Origin: Prevotella sp.
Lineage (GTDB): Bacteria > Bacteroidota > Bacteroidia > Bacteroidales > Bacteroidaceae
DNA length: 64,000 nucleotides
Direction of reading: 5' to 3'
Assembly: GCA_017478025.1 (NCBI GenBank)
Contig: JAFVGZ010000028.1
Location: forward strand, 120,051-184,050
Below, piece after piece: positions 35,388 to 44,174 of this stretch. The notes beneath the pieces were generated by a model. That model ran no database searches, was not told the DNA's origin, and was given only the letters and a program-made list of their open reading frames with translations. The translations under genes were made by a program, and so were the position numbers. Position 1 is the first letter of the stretch; every line of letters starts with the position of its first letter.

Positions 35388-36848
35388 ATGATTGGATTTG
35401 ATAACGACAAATACATACGCATTCAGTCTGAGCACATCAAGGAGCGCATAGCAAAGTTCAAGGGCAAGCTGTACCTGGAACTGGGCGGCAAACTGTTTGA
35501 TGACCATCATGCCAGCCGCGTGCTGCCGGGGTTCCAGCCTGACTCAAAGCTGCGTATGTTCAGCAAGATAAGTGACCAGATAGAGATTGTCATCGTTATC
35601 TCGGCAGAGGATATAGAGCGCAACAAAGTGCGTGCAGACCTTGGCATCACCTACGATGAGGATGTGCTGCGCCTGCGCAATGAGTTCATAGGGCGTGGAT
35701 TTATGGTCGGTTCGGTGGTCATCACCCATTACAACGGCCAGCACGCCGCAGACGATTATCGCAAGCGCCTGGAGCGCATGGGCATCAAGTCATACGTTCA
35801 CTACCTCATCGACGGCTATCCGCACAATGTGCAGCTCATTGCCAGCGATGACGGATTCGGCAAGAATGACTATGTGGTGACAGAGCGCCCGATGGTTATT
35901 GTCACCGCCCCGGGACCGGGTTCGGGCAAGATGGCTGTGTGTCTCTCCCAGCTTTACAATGAGCACAAGCGCGGAGTGGAGGCGGGTTATGCTAAGTTTG
36001 AGACCTTTCCCGTATGGTCGCTGCCGCTCAAACACCCCGTGAACATTGCTTATGAGGCTGCCACTGCTGACCTGAACGATGTGAATATGATTGACCCGTT
36101 CCATCTGGAGGCCTATGGCAAGACGGCTATCAATTATAACCGTGACATTGAGATATTCCCTGTGCTCAATGCTCTCTTTGAGGGTATCTATGGTGTCAGC
36201 CCCTATAAGTCGCCCACCGATATGGGTGTCAACATGGTCGGCTTCTGCATCAGCGATGACGAAGCGTGTCGTGAGGCCTCAAAACAGGAGATAATAAGGC
36301 GTTACTACGAGGCTACTAATAAGTTTGCCAACGGTGCGAACAATGAGCCTGAGATACAGAAGATACGCCTGTTGTTCAATCAGGCAAAGATAACTATCGA
36401 CTATCGCCGCGTCGTAAAGGCCTGCCTGGACCGTAAAGCAGCCAGCGGCCACACTAGCGCAGCCATCGAACTGGCTGACGGCACGATCATCACGGGTGAG
36501 TCTTCACCGTTGCTCGGAGCGAGCGCAGCGCTGTTGCTCAACACGATGAAGCACCTCGCTGGCATCGGTCACGATGTGAAACTCATCCCGCAGTCGATGA
36601 TAGAGCCGATACAGAAGACCAAAGTGGAGTATCTTGGCGGTAATAACCCGCGCCTGCATTCTGATGAGGTGCTCGTAGCCCTCAGCGTTCTCAGCGAGAG
36701 TGATGAGCAGTGCGCCCGTGCCCTCGCCACACTCCCACAACTGCAGGGCTGCCAGGTACATGCCTCGGTGATGCTCTCTGAGGTTGACAGAAAGATATTC
36801 AAGAAACTCGGAACCAACCTCACCTGCGAACCAGTGAGGAAGAAGTAA
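35388..36848 (+). CDS. DUF1846 family protein
   Basis: This 486-residue cytoplasmic protein matches the conserved DUF1846 family in length and sequence. MIGFDNDKYIRIQSEHI, KLYLELGGKLFDDHHASRVLPGF, TAPGPGSGKMAVCLSQLYN and MGVNMVGFCISDDE are recognisable. The GPGSGK segment suggests nucleotide or phosphate binding. The biochemical function is not established. It starts 9 bp after ribH, so it may be co-transcribed with riboflavin synthesis. Confidence 0.9.
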   Translation: MIGFDNDKYIRIQSEHIKERIAKFKGKLYLELGGKLFDDHHASRVLPGFQPDSKLRMFSKISDQIEIVIVISAEDIERNKVRADLGITYDEDVLRLRNEFIGRGFMVGSVVITHYNGQHAADDYRKRLERMGIKSYVHYLIDGYPHNVQLIASDDGFGKNDYVVTERPMVIVTAPGPGSGKMAVCLSQLYNEHKRGVEAGYAKFETFPVWSLPLKHPVNIAYEAATADLNDVNMIDPFHLEAYGKTAINYNRDIEIFPVLNALFEGIYGVSPYKSPTDMGVNMVGFCISDDEACREASKQEIIRRYYEATNKFANGANNEPEIQKIRLLFNQAKITIDYRRVVKACLDRKAASGHTSAAIELADGTIITGESSPLLGASAALLLNTMKHLAGIGHDVKLIPQSMIEPIQKTKVEYLGGNNPRLHSDEVLVALSVLSESDEQCARALATLPQLQGCQVHASVMLSEVDRKIFKKLGTNLTCEPVRKK

Positions 36849-36862
36849 TACTCCCTTGCCCC

Positions 36863-36989
36863 ATTCCCTGCGGTTCCTTGCAGAGCAAAGCACCACACAA
36901 GCGTCAAGCTCTCCGCAGGGGTCGTCGTCATATTCCCTGCGGTTCCTTGCTGGACAACGCATCACACAAGCGGCGAGCCCTCCGCAAGG
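36863..36989. repeat. Two copies of a 58-bp imperfect palindrome
   Basis: Copies at 36863-36920 and 36932-36989 are 69 bp apart. Each begins ATTCCCTGCGGTTCCTTGC and ends with CTCCGCAGGG or CTCCGCAAGG, so the ends CCCTGCGG and CCGCAGGG are complementary. The pair lies between convergent genes, where it may terminate both. Confidence 0.8.
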
Positions 36990-36994
36990 TTAAT

Positions 36995-37061
36995 CTCCCT
37001 CCCCTTGGGGGAGGGTCGGGGAGAGGTTTCCCTTCCCTTATGGGAGGGCTGGGGAGAGGTT
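36995..37061. repeat. Two palindromic elements, one forming the tsaE 3' end
   Basis: CTCCCTCCCCTTGGGGGAGG with GTCGGGGAGAGG (36995-37028) and a second degenerate copy (37031-37061) belong to the same family as 4592 and 29094. The second copy is read on the minus strand as the last eight TsaE codons (ENLSPALP), and its TTA at 37038-37040 is the TsaE stop. Confidence 0.8.
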
Positions 37062-37517
37062 TTCAATCACTCTGCTTCCGTCTGGTTGCGGGGTGATTTT
37101 TATTATGTGTGTTTCTGCTGGAAGGATGTCCTCTGCCAGTTCTGGCCATTCCATCAGGCACAGGCAGCCGCTGTAGAAGTATTCCTCGGCCCCCATGTCA
37201 TAGAGCTCTTCCAACTTTTTTATACGGTAAAAGTCAAAGTGATATATCGGAGCGCCCTTCAGCGGTGAGGCTTCTCCCGAAGTGTATTCGTTGACAATGG
37301 CGAAGGTCGGCGAGGTTATCACGTCCTCCACACCCAGTTCCTCGCACAGCGCCTTGATGAAAGTGGTCTTACCCGCTCCCATCGGAGCATAGAAGGCGAA
37401 GCACTGCACGGCCTCGGCAGCACCACCGGTGTCGCCTGCCGTGTTTCCTATGCCTGTGGCTGCGATGAACTGTCGCGCAGCCTCACGTATATCTTCAAGT
37501 GTTGTTTGAATTCTCAT
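37038..37517 (-). CDS. tsaE: TsaE, ATPase for tRNA t6A synthesis
   Basis: This 159-residue P-loop protein works with TsaB and TsaD to make N6-threonylcarbamoyladenosine in tRNAs. The Walker A motif is [40 protein letters not shown] and LMEWPE are family motifs. A short glycine/alanine-rich insert lies before the P-loop. The final residues and the stop codon come from a dispersed palindromic element, so the natural C-terminus has been replaced. Confidence 0.93.
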   Translation of the reverse strand: MRIQTTLEDIREAARQFIAATGIGNTAGDTGGAAEAVQCFAFYAPMGAGKTTFIKALCEELGVEDVITSPTFAIVNEYTSGEASPLKGAPIYHFDFYRIKKLEELYDMGAEEYFYSGCLCLMEWPELAEDILPAETHIIKITPQPDGSRVIENLSPALP

Positions 37518-37540
37518 TCTAAATTATACTTGCACGTACA

Positions 37541-37593
37541 AATTGTACATTGTACATGGTAAATTGTACATTGTACATGGTAAATTGTACATT
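37541..37593. repeat. 2.5 copies of a 21-bp tandem repeat
   Basis: Units starting at 37541, 37562 and 37583 are built from TTGTACATTGTACATGGTA. They fill the gap between the HerA-like ATPase stop and tsaE. TGTACA is self-complementary, so the unit can also form small hairpins. Confidence 0.8.
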
Positions 37594-39208
37594 ATTTAAT
37601 GAGGTTCCCCAGTATGTCGCGTGTGAGTTCGCGTGTGATGGTGCGTGTCGCTGCGCTGGTGGCATTCTTCACCACTTTCTCCTTTGCCGAGGTGCGTGTG
37701 CGGCTCTTCTTGCCCGACACTTTGTTGCTGACATACGACCCCACTATTGCTGCCAGGGTCGATGTGATAGCGGTCATGATGGCCTTCATCACCTTGCCCA
37801 CGATGCCCGATGACTTCTTGCTCTTCACCGTGCCCTGCTGCTCTTCTGCCGCCGTGTCTTCTGGCTCTCTGGAGGGTTTGTCTCCCTCCCCTTGGGGGAG
37901 GGTCGGGGAGAGGTTCTCGGCTTCTGCCATGAGTGTCTCAAAGGCACTCTCGCGCTCTACGGCATTGTCATATTTGCCGTATATGTTGCTCTGCTTGATG
38001 ATGTCCAGCCGCTGCCCCTCCGTGATGGCACCGATCTGCGACAGCGGGAAGAGCACCTTGGCACGCTCCACCATCGTCGGTGCGCCTTTCTCATCAAGGA
38101 AGCTCACCAGCGCCTCGCCAGTCTCAAGGTTCATTATAGCCTCATCGGTCTTGAACGCAGGGTTAGCGCGGAACGTGTCCGCAGCCGTCTTTACGGCCTT
38201 CTGGTCCTTCGGTGTATAGGCGCGCAGGGCATGCTGTACGCGGTTGCCAAGTTGTCCGAGGATGTTCTCGGGAATGTCCGTAGGGCTCTGGGTGATGAAG
38301 TATATTCCCACACCCTTTGAGCGTATCAGGCGTATCACCTGTTCTATCTTGTCAAGCAGCGCCTTCGATGTTCCGTCGAAGAGCATGTGTGCCTCGTCAA
38401 AGAAGAATACCAGCTTGGGCTTCTCCATGTCGCCCACTTCCGGCAGGGTGGAGTAGAGCTCGCTCAGCAGCCATAGCAGGAACGTAGAGTACAGCTTCGG
38501 TTGCAGCATCAGCTTGTCTGCGGCAAGGACGCTCATCACGCCTTTTCCGTTCTCGTCCCTTGCCAGCAGGTCGTTAATCTCAAAAGCAGGGAGCCCGAAG
38601 AACTTGTCTGCGCCCTGGCTCTCCAACTGTAGGATGGCTCGCTGTATGGCTCCCACGGAGGCGGTAGAGACATTGCCGTACTTCGTGGTGTAATCCTTAG
38701 CGTGCTTTGACACCCAGTCCAGCATAGAGCGCATGTCCTTCAGATCATCAAGCAACAGCCCTCTCTCATCGGCAATGCGGAACATAATGTTCATTACGCC
38801 CGCCTGAGTCTCGTTCAGCTCCAGCAGTCGTGCCAGCAGCTGCGGCCCCATCCTGCTCACGGTGGTGCGCATAGGGTGGCCCTGCTCGCCAAAGACATCA
38901 TAGAACCTCACGGGGCAGGCCTGAAAATCTATCTCCTTACCCTCAGGGAAGAACTCCGGCAGTCTCTTCTCTATGAAGCCGCTCATCTTGCCGGCCTGCG
39001 ATATGCCGCTCAGGTCACCCTTCATGTCGGCCATAAAGCATGGCACTCCTGCCTGACAGAATGTCTCTGCCATCACCTGCAGCGTCACCGTCTTGCCAGT
39101 GCCCGTAGCACCTGCTATCAATCCGTGACGGTTCGCCATCTTACCTGTAATGCACAGCGCTCCTGCCGTGCTATGGGCTATATACAGCCCCCGTTCCTTG
39201 TCGTACAT
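37592..39208 (-). CDS. HerA-like ATPase (DUF853/YjgR family)
   Basis: This 538-residue protein has the HerA/FtsK-type P-loop GATGTGKT at 33-40, a [10 protein letters not shown] motif, Walker [13 protein letters not shown] near 270 and [20 protein letters not shown] after it. DUF853 proteins are DNA-translocase-like ATPases of unknown role. The segment [12 protein letters not shown] near residue 432 is encoded by a palindromic repeat lying in the linker before a basic C-terminal region with a hydrophobic patch ([18 protein letters not shown]). Transcription probably starts from 39292. Confidence 0.88.
   Translation of the reverse strand: MYDKERGLYIAHSTAGALCITGKMANRHGLIAGATGTGKTVTLQVMAETFCQAGVPCFMADMKGDLSGISQAGKMSGFIEKRLPEFFPEGKEIDFQACPVRFYDVFGEQGHPMRTTVSRMGPQLLARLLELNETQAGVMNIMFRIADERGLLLDDLKDMRSMLDWVSKHAKDYTTKYGNVSTASVGAIQRAILQLESQGADKFFGLPAFEINDLLARDENGKGVMSVLAADKLMLQPKLYSTFLLWLLSELYSTLPEVGDMEKPKLVFFFDEAHMLFDGTSKALLDKIEQVIRLIRSKGVGIYFITQSPTDIPENILGQLGNRVQHALRAYTPKDQKAVKTAADTFRANPAFKTDEAIMNLETGEALVSFLDEKGAPTMVERAKVLFPLSQIGAITEGQRLDIIKQSNIYGKYDNAVERESAFETLMAEAENLSPTLPQGEGDKPSREPEDTAAEEQQGTVKSKKSSGIVGKVMKAIMTAITSTLAAIVGSYVSNKVSGKKSRTRTSAKEKVVKNATSAATRTITRELTRDILGNLIK
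37882..37915. repeat. Palindromic element inside the HerA-like gene
   Basis: This copy is essentially identical to the intergenic one at 36995-37028, 0.9 kb away. It is read in frame on the minus strand as [13 protein letters not shown]. Confidence 0.85.
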
Positions 39209-39291
39209 ATATATCGAAGTTCTTTAGATTAGTCTTAAGTTATGCAATATGAACAATGCACGATGAAATTCATCGCATTGCTCATCTTGTG

Positions 39292-39345
39292 CAAAATTAC
39301 GATTAAGTTTTGAAATGTGCAAGAGAATGGCTTGCATTTTTATTT
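39292..39345 (-). promoter_or_regulatory. Repeat-type promoter for the HerA-like gene
   Basis: On the minus strand a CAAG-rich arm and CACATTTCAAAACTTAATCG lead into TAATTTTG (39292-39299). The layout matches the two copies at 27191-27345. A palindrome (39253-39281, CAATGC..GATGAA..TTCATC..GCATTG) lies in the leader. Confidence 0.7.
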
Positions 39346-39905
39346 TGTGGGGTCAACAGTCACAAATTATTATTTTTTTACGACAGGATTATTGTCGTTC
39401 TGTTTTCCTCTTTATTATTGGTTGAAACTCGCCAGATTTAGCCGTTTATGCACGTTTTACATATTTATTCGTGCTCTGCAAGCGCATATTTTCTACGAAA
39501 AATATTCTGGACGCGTATAAGAGCTAAAATGAACGGTTTTCGTAACATGTTGTCAATGTGGCTGTTAGAGTTTTAAGTGCTAAAATTCGAGATTTTTTAT
39601 CGGGGAAATGTGACAGCAGCGTGGTATAAACGGCCAATTTTTGCCTCGTAATGGAGTAACTTTTGCGTGGTAATAGACCTGCTTTCACAGGGTAAAAGAC
39701 CTACTATTAGGAGGTAAAAGACCTACTATTAGGATGTAATAGTTACTCCGCGGCATGAAAAAGGTTGGTTTTTGCCCTCGGAAAAGTTTTTTAGCGATTT
39801 TTCAGAGGACTTTCTGTAGGGGGCGATGAATAATTATGCGCGTAAAATATGCAGGCTTCTCAGAGGGTGAAAAACTGCTTTGCTACAAGAAAAATGCTTT
39901 GAAAA
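39346..39905. other. Gene-free stretch with a GTAAAAGACC repeat array
   Basis: The stretch is AT-rich. Its main content is the array at 39650-39757. The open frame at 39317-39520 shows no protein-like features. The sequence around 39780-39900 resembles 600-760. Confidence 0.5.
39650..39757. repeat. GTAAAAGACCTACTATTAG repeat array
   Basis: Two near-perfect tandem copies of GTAAAAGACCTACTATTAG are flanked by degenerate forms and by inverted GAGTAACTTTT/GTTACTC units. The same vocabulary makes up the array at 507-600, nearly 39 kb away. Confidence 0.75.
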
Positions 39906-39937
39906 TTTGGTGGAATAAAAAGAATTGTGTAGCTTTG
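39906..39937 (+). promoter_or_regulatory. Bacteroidetes promoter for the gene at 40093
   Basis: TTTG at 39906-39909 and TAGCTTTG at 39930-39937 are 20 bp apart. The transcript would carry a leader of about 150 nt. Confidence 0.7.
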
Positions 39938-39994
39938 CACCCGAATTGATATTTTTGCAAGATGACTTGACCAGGAAAACGCTTTAATGCGCAA

Positions 39995-40077
39995 GTGTAA
40001 CAATGCAGGGCGATTGCCCGCAAACATCGGTCCCCTGAAGGGCTGGTGCTTGGTTGTTCTTTGTTTTATTGTTACAC
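39995..40077 (+). promoter_or_regulatory. Three-way-junction leader RNA candidate
   Basis: GTGTAACAAT (39995-40004) pairs perfectly with ATTGTTACAC (40068-40077). Inside are GGGC-GATT-GCCC (40008-40019) and CCC-TGAA-GGG (40033-40042). The closing helix ends 15 nt before the start codon at 40093, well placed to control translation. I recognise no known riboswitch class. Confidence 0.5.
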
Positions 40078-40092
40078 AAATTCTTGCAAATT

Positions 40093-40791
40093 ATGAAAAG
40101 AAATGAGGGACGCAGCCGCGTGGCTCGTCCGAGGATTCCCTATCTCGTGTGTAGATGTCTGCCCAACGGCGTAGTGACTCATCTTGAAGCCCGTCTGCTG
40201 CGGGACTTGGTTAACCGTGAGATCCATCCCATCCGATGTGCTCAGAGCTGTAGGCGGAAGTATCTGAAGACGATGTATATCGGCGACCTCTGTGCCGAGA
40301 CGGGACACTTCTGGTGGGCATTGAAGATCTGGAGATTTGGTGCGGGGCTTATCGAAGACAAGGATTACGAAGAGTGGCGCTACGTATGGTTTGACAACGA
40401 CCGTGTACATTTGAGGGATGTAATCTCTGAGACCGAGTGCGAATTGCTGTACCGCCGATGCAGCCAGCTGTGGCGCGCGCTGGGACATCCGGAGTATGAC
40501 TGGTGGGATGACAAGCGGGAATACTTCGCCAGGACGTATAACGGAACGTGCTACTACGACCTGTACATCGACAAATTCAGCGAGTTCTACGAGCACCCCA
40601 TTGGTGAGTGGGAGTTGGAGATGGAAGAGGCCGAGGCGGAACAGGAAACGGCAATGATATTCCGCGACGCCCTGGGCGACAACCTTCCAGCCTGCTCACA
40701 AGACTTCACGGAATACTGGCACGGTGGTCCGCAATGGGAGGACTACTCGTGGATTACCTACAAGCACGGCAGTCAGCATAAATACTGCTGA
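40093..40791 (+). CDS. Protein of unknown function
   Basis: This protein of about 232 residues has no signal peptide or membrane helix and is unusually rich in Trp, Tyr, Cys and acidic residues. The start is basic (MKRNEGRSRVARPRIPYLV), the middle has TGHFWWALKIWRFGAG, and the end has the acidic run ELEMEEAEAEQE. I do not recognise the family. The ATG at 40093 is preferred over a TTG-initiated extension because it follows a structured leader. It is monocistronic and ends at a hairpin. The promoter, leader and terminator make a real gene likely. Confidence 0.65.
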   Translation: MKRNEGRSRVARPRIPYLVCRCLPNGVVTHLEARLLRDLVNREIHPIRCAQSCRRKYLKTMYIGDLCAETGHFWWALKIWRFGAGLIEDKDYEEWRYVWFDNDRVHLRDVISETECELLYRRCSQLWRALGHPEYDWWDDKREYFARTYNGTCYYDLYIDKFSEFYEHPIGEWELEMEEAEAEQETAMIFRDALGDNLPACSQDFTEYWHGGPQWEDYSWITYKHGSQHKYC

Positions 40792-40820
40792 CCATGCTTT
40801 TGTGTTGTGACATGATAACG

Positions 40821-40862
40821 GTGCGAGACAGGCTGTCATTGATGGTGATGCCTGCCTCGCAC
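40821..40862 (+). terminator. Hairpin after the unknown gene
   Basis: GTGCGAGACAGGC pairs with GCCTGCCTCGCAC (one mismatch) around a 16-nt loop, 29 bp after the stop. It is followed by GTTGTGTTTG rather than a clean T run. Confidence 0.55.
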
Positions 40863-40901
40863 GTTGTGTTTGTAAGGAAGGTTTCTGACCGAAAGGCACG
40901 A

Positions 40902-40942
40902 AAAAACCGCTAAGAGCAATGCTTGCTTCTTAGCGGTTTCTT
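40902..40942 (-). terminator. Rho-independent terminator after tRNA-Gln
   Basis: On the minus strand AAACCGCTAAGA pairs with TCTTAGCGGTTT, followed by TTTT, directly downstream of the tRNA. Confidence 0.8.
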
Positions 40943-40945
40943 AGG

Positions 40946-41016
40946 TTGGGATACCCGGATTCGAACCAGGAAAGGCAGGACCAGAATCTGCAGTGTTACC
41001 ATTACACCATATCCCA
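40946..41016 (-). tRNA. tRNA-Gln (anticodon CUG)
   Basis: Read on the minus strand, acceptor TGGGATA pairs with TATCCCA. The D arm is GTGT..ACAC, the anticodon stem GCAGA/CCTGC has a closing mismatch, and the loop TTCTGGT gives anticodon CUG for the glutamine codon CAG. The T arm CCTGG-TTCGAAT-CCGGG is normal. CCA is not encoded. A -7 box lies 21 bp upstream. Confidence 0.92.
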
Positions 41017-41036
41017 ATGTCTCTTATTTTCGAGTG

Positions 41037-41044
41037 CAAAGTTA
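41037..41044 (-). promoter_or_regulatory. -7 box (TAACTTTG) for tRNA-Gln
   Basis: On the minus strand this reads TAACTTTG, 21 bp before the mature tRNA 5' end. Confidence 0.65.
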
Positions 41045-41168
41045 CGAACTTTCTTTGTAACCTCCAAATTTTTACAAGACTTTTTTGGCTTTTGTGGCGA
41101 TTTTCATGCGAAATAGCACCTTATCTACACTATTTTTCAGACCGTTTATGCCGTTTTTACTACTTTCG

Positions 41169-41669
41169 TCATAGCGATGCGGCAGCTTTCTTGCGGGCCT
41201 TTTTCCTTTTCTTAAACTCAGAATAGGCGAACTTGGCAGATGGAAATCCTCGCTTCTTTGCAGTCTTGAAACACTCGTTGGCATGGGCGTCATCACCTAA
41301 AGCCTCGTAGCTGTAGCCCATAAACAGATAGAGGTCACGGTTGTCGAACCCCGTGCTCAGGGCGCTGTCACCATAGAGGACGGTATTTGCGGCGTCCTTT
41401 TGGCTGTAGTATTCAAAGGCTTTGCCGCAGTAGTGCACGAACAAAGCCACTTTGCGGAGCGAGTCCTCGGGCGATTCGAACTTCGGTTTCTTCACTGGGC
41501 GGTCCAGCAACCTGTCCTTTGCCCACAGCCCATAGTGTGAGCGGTCACCCTCGGGGAACTTAGGGCCAATGCGTGCCACAGTGGTCAGGTTCTCGTTGTA
41601 TGAGTCCTGGGCAACAGCTCCCGCCACCATCAGCAGTAGCCCCACTATCAACAGTATTCCTTTTTTCAT
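41169..41669 (-). CDS. Exported TPR-like protein
   Basis: This 166-residue protein has a signal peptide (ILLIVGLLLMVAGAVAQD) and two or three helical repeats of TPR type in its second half (LYLFMGYSYEALGDDAHANECFKTAKKRG). The tail is very basic (KKRKKARKKAAA). It probably acts as a periplasmic scaffold or binding protein. No partner is indicated; its neighbours are tRNA-Gln and dnaK. A -7 box (TACCTTTG) lies at 41696-41703. Confidence 0.75.
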   Translation of the reverse strand: MKKGILLIVGLLLMVAGAVAQDSYNENLTTVARIGPKFPEGDRSHYGLWAKDRLLDRPVKKPKFESPEDSLRKVALFVHYCGKAFEYYSQKDAANTVLYGDSALSTGFDNRDLYLFMGYSYEALGDDAHANECFKTAKKRGFPSAKFAYSEFKKRKKARKKAAASL

Positions 41670-41695
41670 GTGTTTGTTGTTATGCTATTACGCCG

Positions 41696-41703
41696 CAAAG
41701 GTA
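41696..41703 (-). promoter_or_regulatory. -7 box (TACCTTTG) for the TPR protein
   Basis: On the minus strand this reads TACCTTTG, 27 bp before the start codon. Confidence 0.6.
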
Positions 41704-41875
41704 TAATAAATTTTCTATTGACAAAACAATTATGTGGAAATATATCACAAAAGTGCCGGATTTTCTGCGATTTCATCTGGCAGAACGCTGTTGCTCGGCG
41801 CGGAGGCTGTACGTGTGCGCTGTATATATAAATAAGGTATAGAGAATGGTGAAAAGTCTGACATGATGGCATATT

Positions 41876-41943
41876 TGGCACACGTTTAGGCTCTAATGTG
41901 ACAAAAATGGCACATTTTTCTGAATTATGGCACGCTGTTTGCT
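41876..41943 (+). promoter_or_regulatory. Sigma-54-type promoter before dnaK, with extra TGGCAC sites
   Basis: TGGCACG (41928-41934), four bases, then TTGCT (41939-41943) matches the -24/-12 consensus in sequence and spacing. Two further TGGCAC copies lie at 41876-41881 and 41908-41913. The predicted start is near 41955, giving a leader of about 50 nt before dnaK. No clear TAnnTTTG box is visible for this gene. Confidence 0.6.
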
Positions 41944-42003
41944 CTATGCTGTAGCGAGAGTGAAATATAAACAGATAAGTAAAAACTAAAAAAGAATACA
42001 ACT

Positions 42004-43959
42004 ATGGGAAAGATTATTGGTATCGACTTAGGTACAACAAATTCATGTGTTGCCGTATTTGAGGGCAACGAGCCAGTGGTAATCGCAAACTCTGAGGGTA
42101 AGCGCACCACTCCGTCAGTCATCGGCTTTGTGAAGGACGGCGAGCGTAAGGTGGGTGATCCCGCTAAGCGTCAGGCTATTACAAATCCAAAGAACACAGT
42201 GTTCTCAATCAAGCGTTTCATGGGTGAGACCTATGAGCAGTCTGCTAAGGAGGCAACGCGTGTGCCATACACTGTGGTGAACGAGAACGGCTATCCACGT
42301 GTGGATATCGACGGACGTAAATATACTCCGCAGGAGATTTCTGCTATGGTGCTGCAGAAGATGAAGAAGACCGCGGAGGACTATCTGGGTCAGGAGGTGA
42401 CAGATGCTGTCATCACCGTGCCGGCATACTTCTCTGACTCACAGCGTCAGGCAACAAAGGAGGCTGGACAGATAGCAGGCCTGAACGTGCAGCGTATCGT
42501 GAACGAGCCTACAGCTGCAGCGCTGGCATACGGCGTGGATAAGGCAAACAAGGATATGAAGATTGCCGTGTTCGACCTCGGTGGTGGTACGTTTGATATC
42601 TCTATCCTGGAGTTCGGCGGCGGCGTGTTCGAGGTGCTGTCAACAAATGGTGACACACACCTGGGCGGTGATGACTTTGACCAGGTTATCATAGACTGGC
42701 TGGCCAACGGCTTCAAGGCTGATGAGGGCATAGACCTTACCAAGGATCCAATGGCAATGCAGCGACTGAAGGAGGCTGCTGAGAAGGCTAAGATTGAGCT
42801 GTCAAGCTCTACAAGCACAGAAATCAACCTGCCATACATCTCTGCTGAGGGCGGCGTGCCAAAGCACCTCGTAAAGACTCTGACACGTGCACAGTTTGAG
42901 CAGTTGGCACACGACCTCATACAGGCTTGTCTCGTGCCTTGCCAGAACGCTATGCGCGATGCAGGACTCTCAAACAGCGATATCGACGAGGTTATCCTCG
43001 TGGGCGGTTCAAGCCGTATCCCTGCTGTGCAGACACTTGTGAAGAACTACTTCGGCAAGGAGCCTTCAAAGGGCGTTAACCCTGATGAGGTGGTAGCTGT
43101 GGGCGCATCTATCCAGGGTGCGATTCTGAATAAGGAGAGCGGCGTAGGCGATATCGTACTGCTTGACGTTACTCCGCTGACACTGGGTATTGAGACTATG
43201 GGTGGCGTGATGACAAAGCTTATCGATGCCAACTCTACCATCCCTTGCAAGAAGTCTGAGACCTTCTCTACCGCTGTAGATAACCAGACTGCCGTTACTA
43301 TCCACGTGCTGCAGGGTGAGCGCCCAATGGCAGCTCAGAACAAGTCTATCGGCCAGTTCAACCTGGAGGGTATTGCTCCCGCACGTCGTGGCGTGCCACA
43401 GATTGAGGTGACATTCGATATTGATGCCAACGGTATCCTCAATGTAAGCGCTAAGGATAAGGCTACAGGCAAGGAGCAGCAGATTCGCATCGAGGCTTCT
43501 TCTGGTCTCTCTGAGGAGGAGATTAACCGCATGAAGGCTGAGGCAGAACAGAATGCAGAGAACGATAAGAAGGAGCGCGAGAAGATTGACAAGCTCAATC
43601 AGGCTGACTCTATGATCTTCTCTACTGAGAACTTCCTCAAGGACAACGCCGACAAGGTGCCTGCTGAAGACAAGCCAGCAATTGAGGCTGCCATCCAGAA
43701 GCTGAAGGATGCACACAAGGCACAGGACATCGCATCCATCGATGCAGCAACAGCCGAGCTGAACAATGTCATGCAGGCTGCCAGCCAGAAGATGTACGCA
43801 GCAGGAGCACAGCCAGGCGGTGCACAGGCTGGTCCTGACATGGGCGGCGCAGGCTTCGGCGGCGGCGCAAACGCCGGCGCACAAGGCGGCCAGACCGGCA
43901 GCGGTTCTTCATCAGCCCAGCAAGGCGCAGAAGACGCCGACTTCGAAGAGGTGAAGTAA
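42004..43959 (+). CDS. dnaK: Chaperone DnaK (Hsp70)
   Basis: This 651-residue Hsp70 binds unfolded segments in an ATP-driven cycle with DnaJ and GrpE. It opens [14 protein letters not shown] and contains [27 protein letters not shown] and [14 protein letters not shown], then the substrate domain and a Gly/Ala/Gln-rich disordered tail ending EDADFEEVK. Codon use is strongly biased (abundant GAG, AAG, CTG, CGT), as expected for a highly expressed gene. It is monocistronic here; grpE and dnaJ are not adjacent. Confidence 0.98.
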   Translation: MGKIIGIDLGTTNSCVAVFEGNEPVVIANSEGKRTTPSVIGFVKDGERKVGDPAKRQAITNPKNTVFSIKRFMGETYEQSAKEATRVPYTVVNENGYPRVDIDGRKYTPQEISAMVLQKMKKTAEDYLGQEVTDAVITVPAYFSDSQRQATKEAGQIAGLNVQRIVNEPTAAALAYGVDKANKDMKIAVFDLGGGTFDISILEFGGGVFEVLSTNGDTHLGGDDFDQVIIDWLANGFKADEGIDLTKDPMAMQRLKEAAEKAKIELSSSTSTEINLPYISAEGGVPKHLVKTLTRAQFEQLAHDLIQACLVPCQNAMRDAGLSNSDIDEVILVGGSSRIPAVQTLVKNYFGKEPSKGVNPDEVVAVGASIQGAILNKESGVGDIVLLDVTPLTLGIETMGGVMTKLIDANSTIPCKKSETFSTAVDNQTAVTIHVLQGERPMAAQNKSIGQFNLEGIAPARRGVPQIEVTFDIDANGILNVSAKDKATGKEQQIRIEASSGLSEEEINRMKAEAEQNAENDKKEREKIDKLNQADSMIFSTENFLKDNADKVPAEDKPAIEAAIQKLKDAHKAQDIASIDAATAELNNVMQAASQKMYAAGAQPGGAQAGPDMGGAGFGGGANAGAQGGQTGSGSSSAQQGAEDADFEEVK

Positions 43960-43980
43960 TAAGAATCAATAACCCACATA

Positions 43981-44019
43981 AAAAATCCGTGCAAACAAAT
44001 GAGTTGCACGGATTTTTTT
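43981..44019 (+). terminator. Rho-independent terminator of dnaK
   Basis: AAAAATCCGTGCAA pairs with TTGCACGGATTTTT around a 9-nt loop and is followed by a T run, 21 bp after the dnaK stop. Confidence 0.9.
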
Positions 44020-44174
44020 CGTTTGTTTGCTTGACGTGTGCTCCCAAACATTTTTCTAATAGTGTCGGACAAATGCTCTTGTTATCTTATGAATTCTGCT
44101 GTACTATTTCTTATTTCTTTTCGATATGCCATGAAATGCGATATACAATTGTTCAAACTACAAGTTACATTATT

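Noticed and set aside
39317-39520. Small gene before the unknown protein
   Set aside because: It begins inside the repeat-type promoter and has a random-looking sequence rich in Phe and Tyr.
43066-43884. Long open frame antisense to dnaK
   Set aside because: It is a by-product of the biased codon use of dnaK. Its sequence is Leu/Cys/His-rich with no protein-like pattern.
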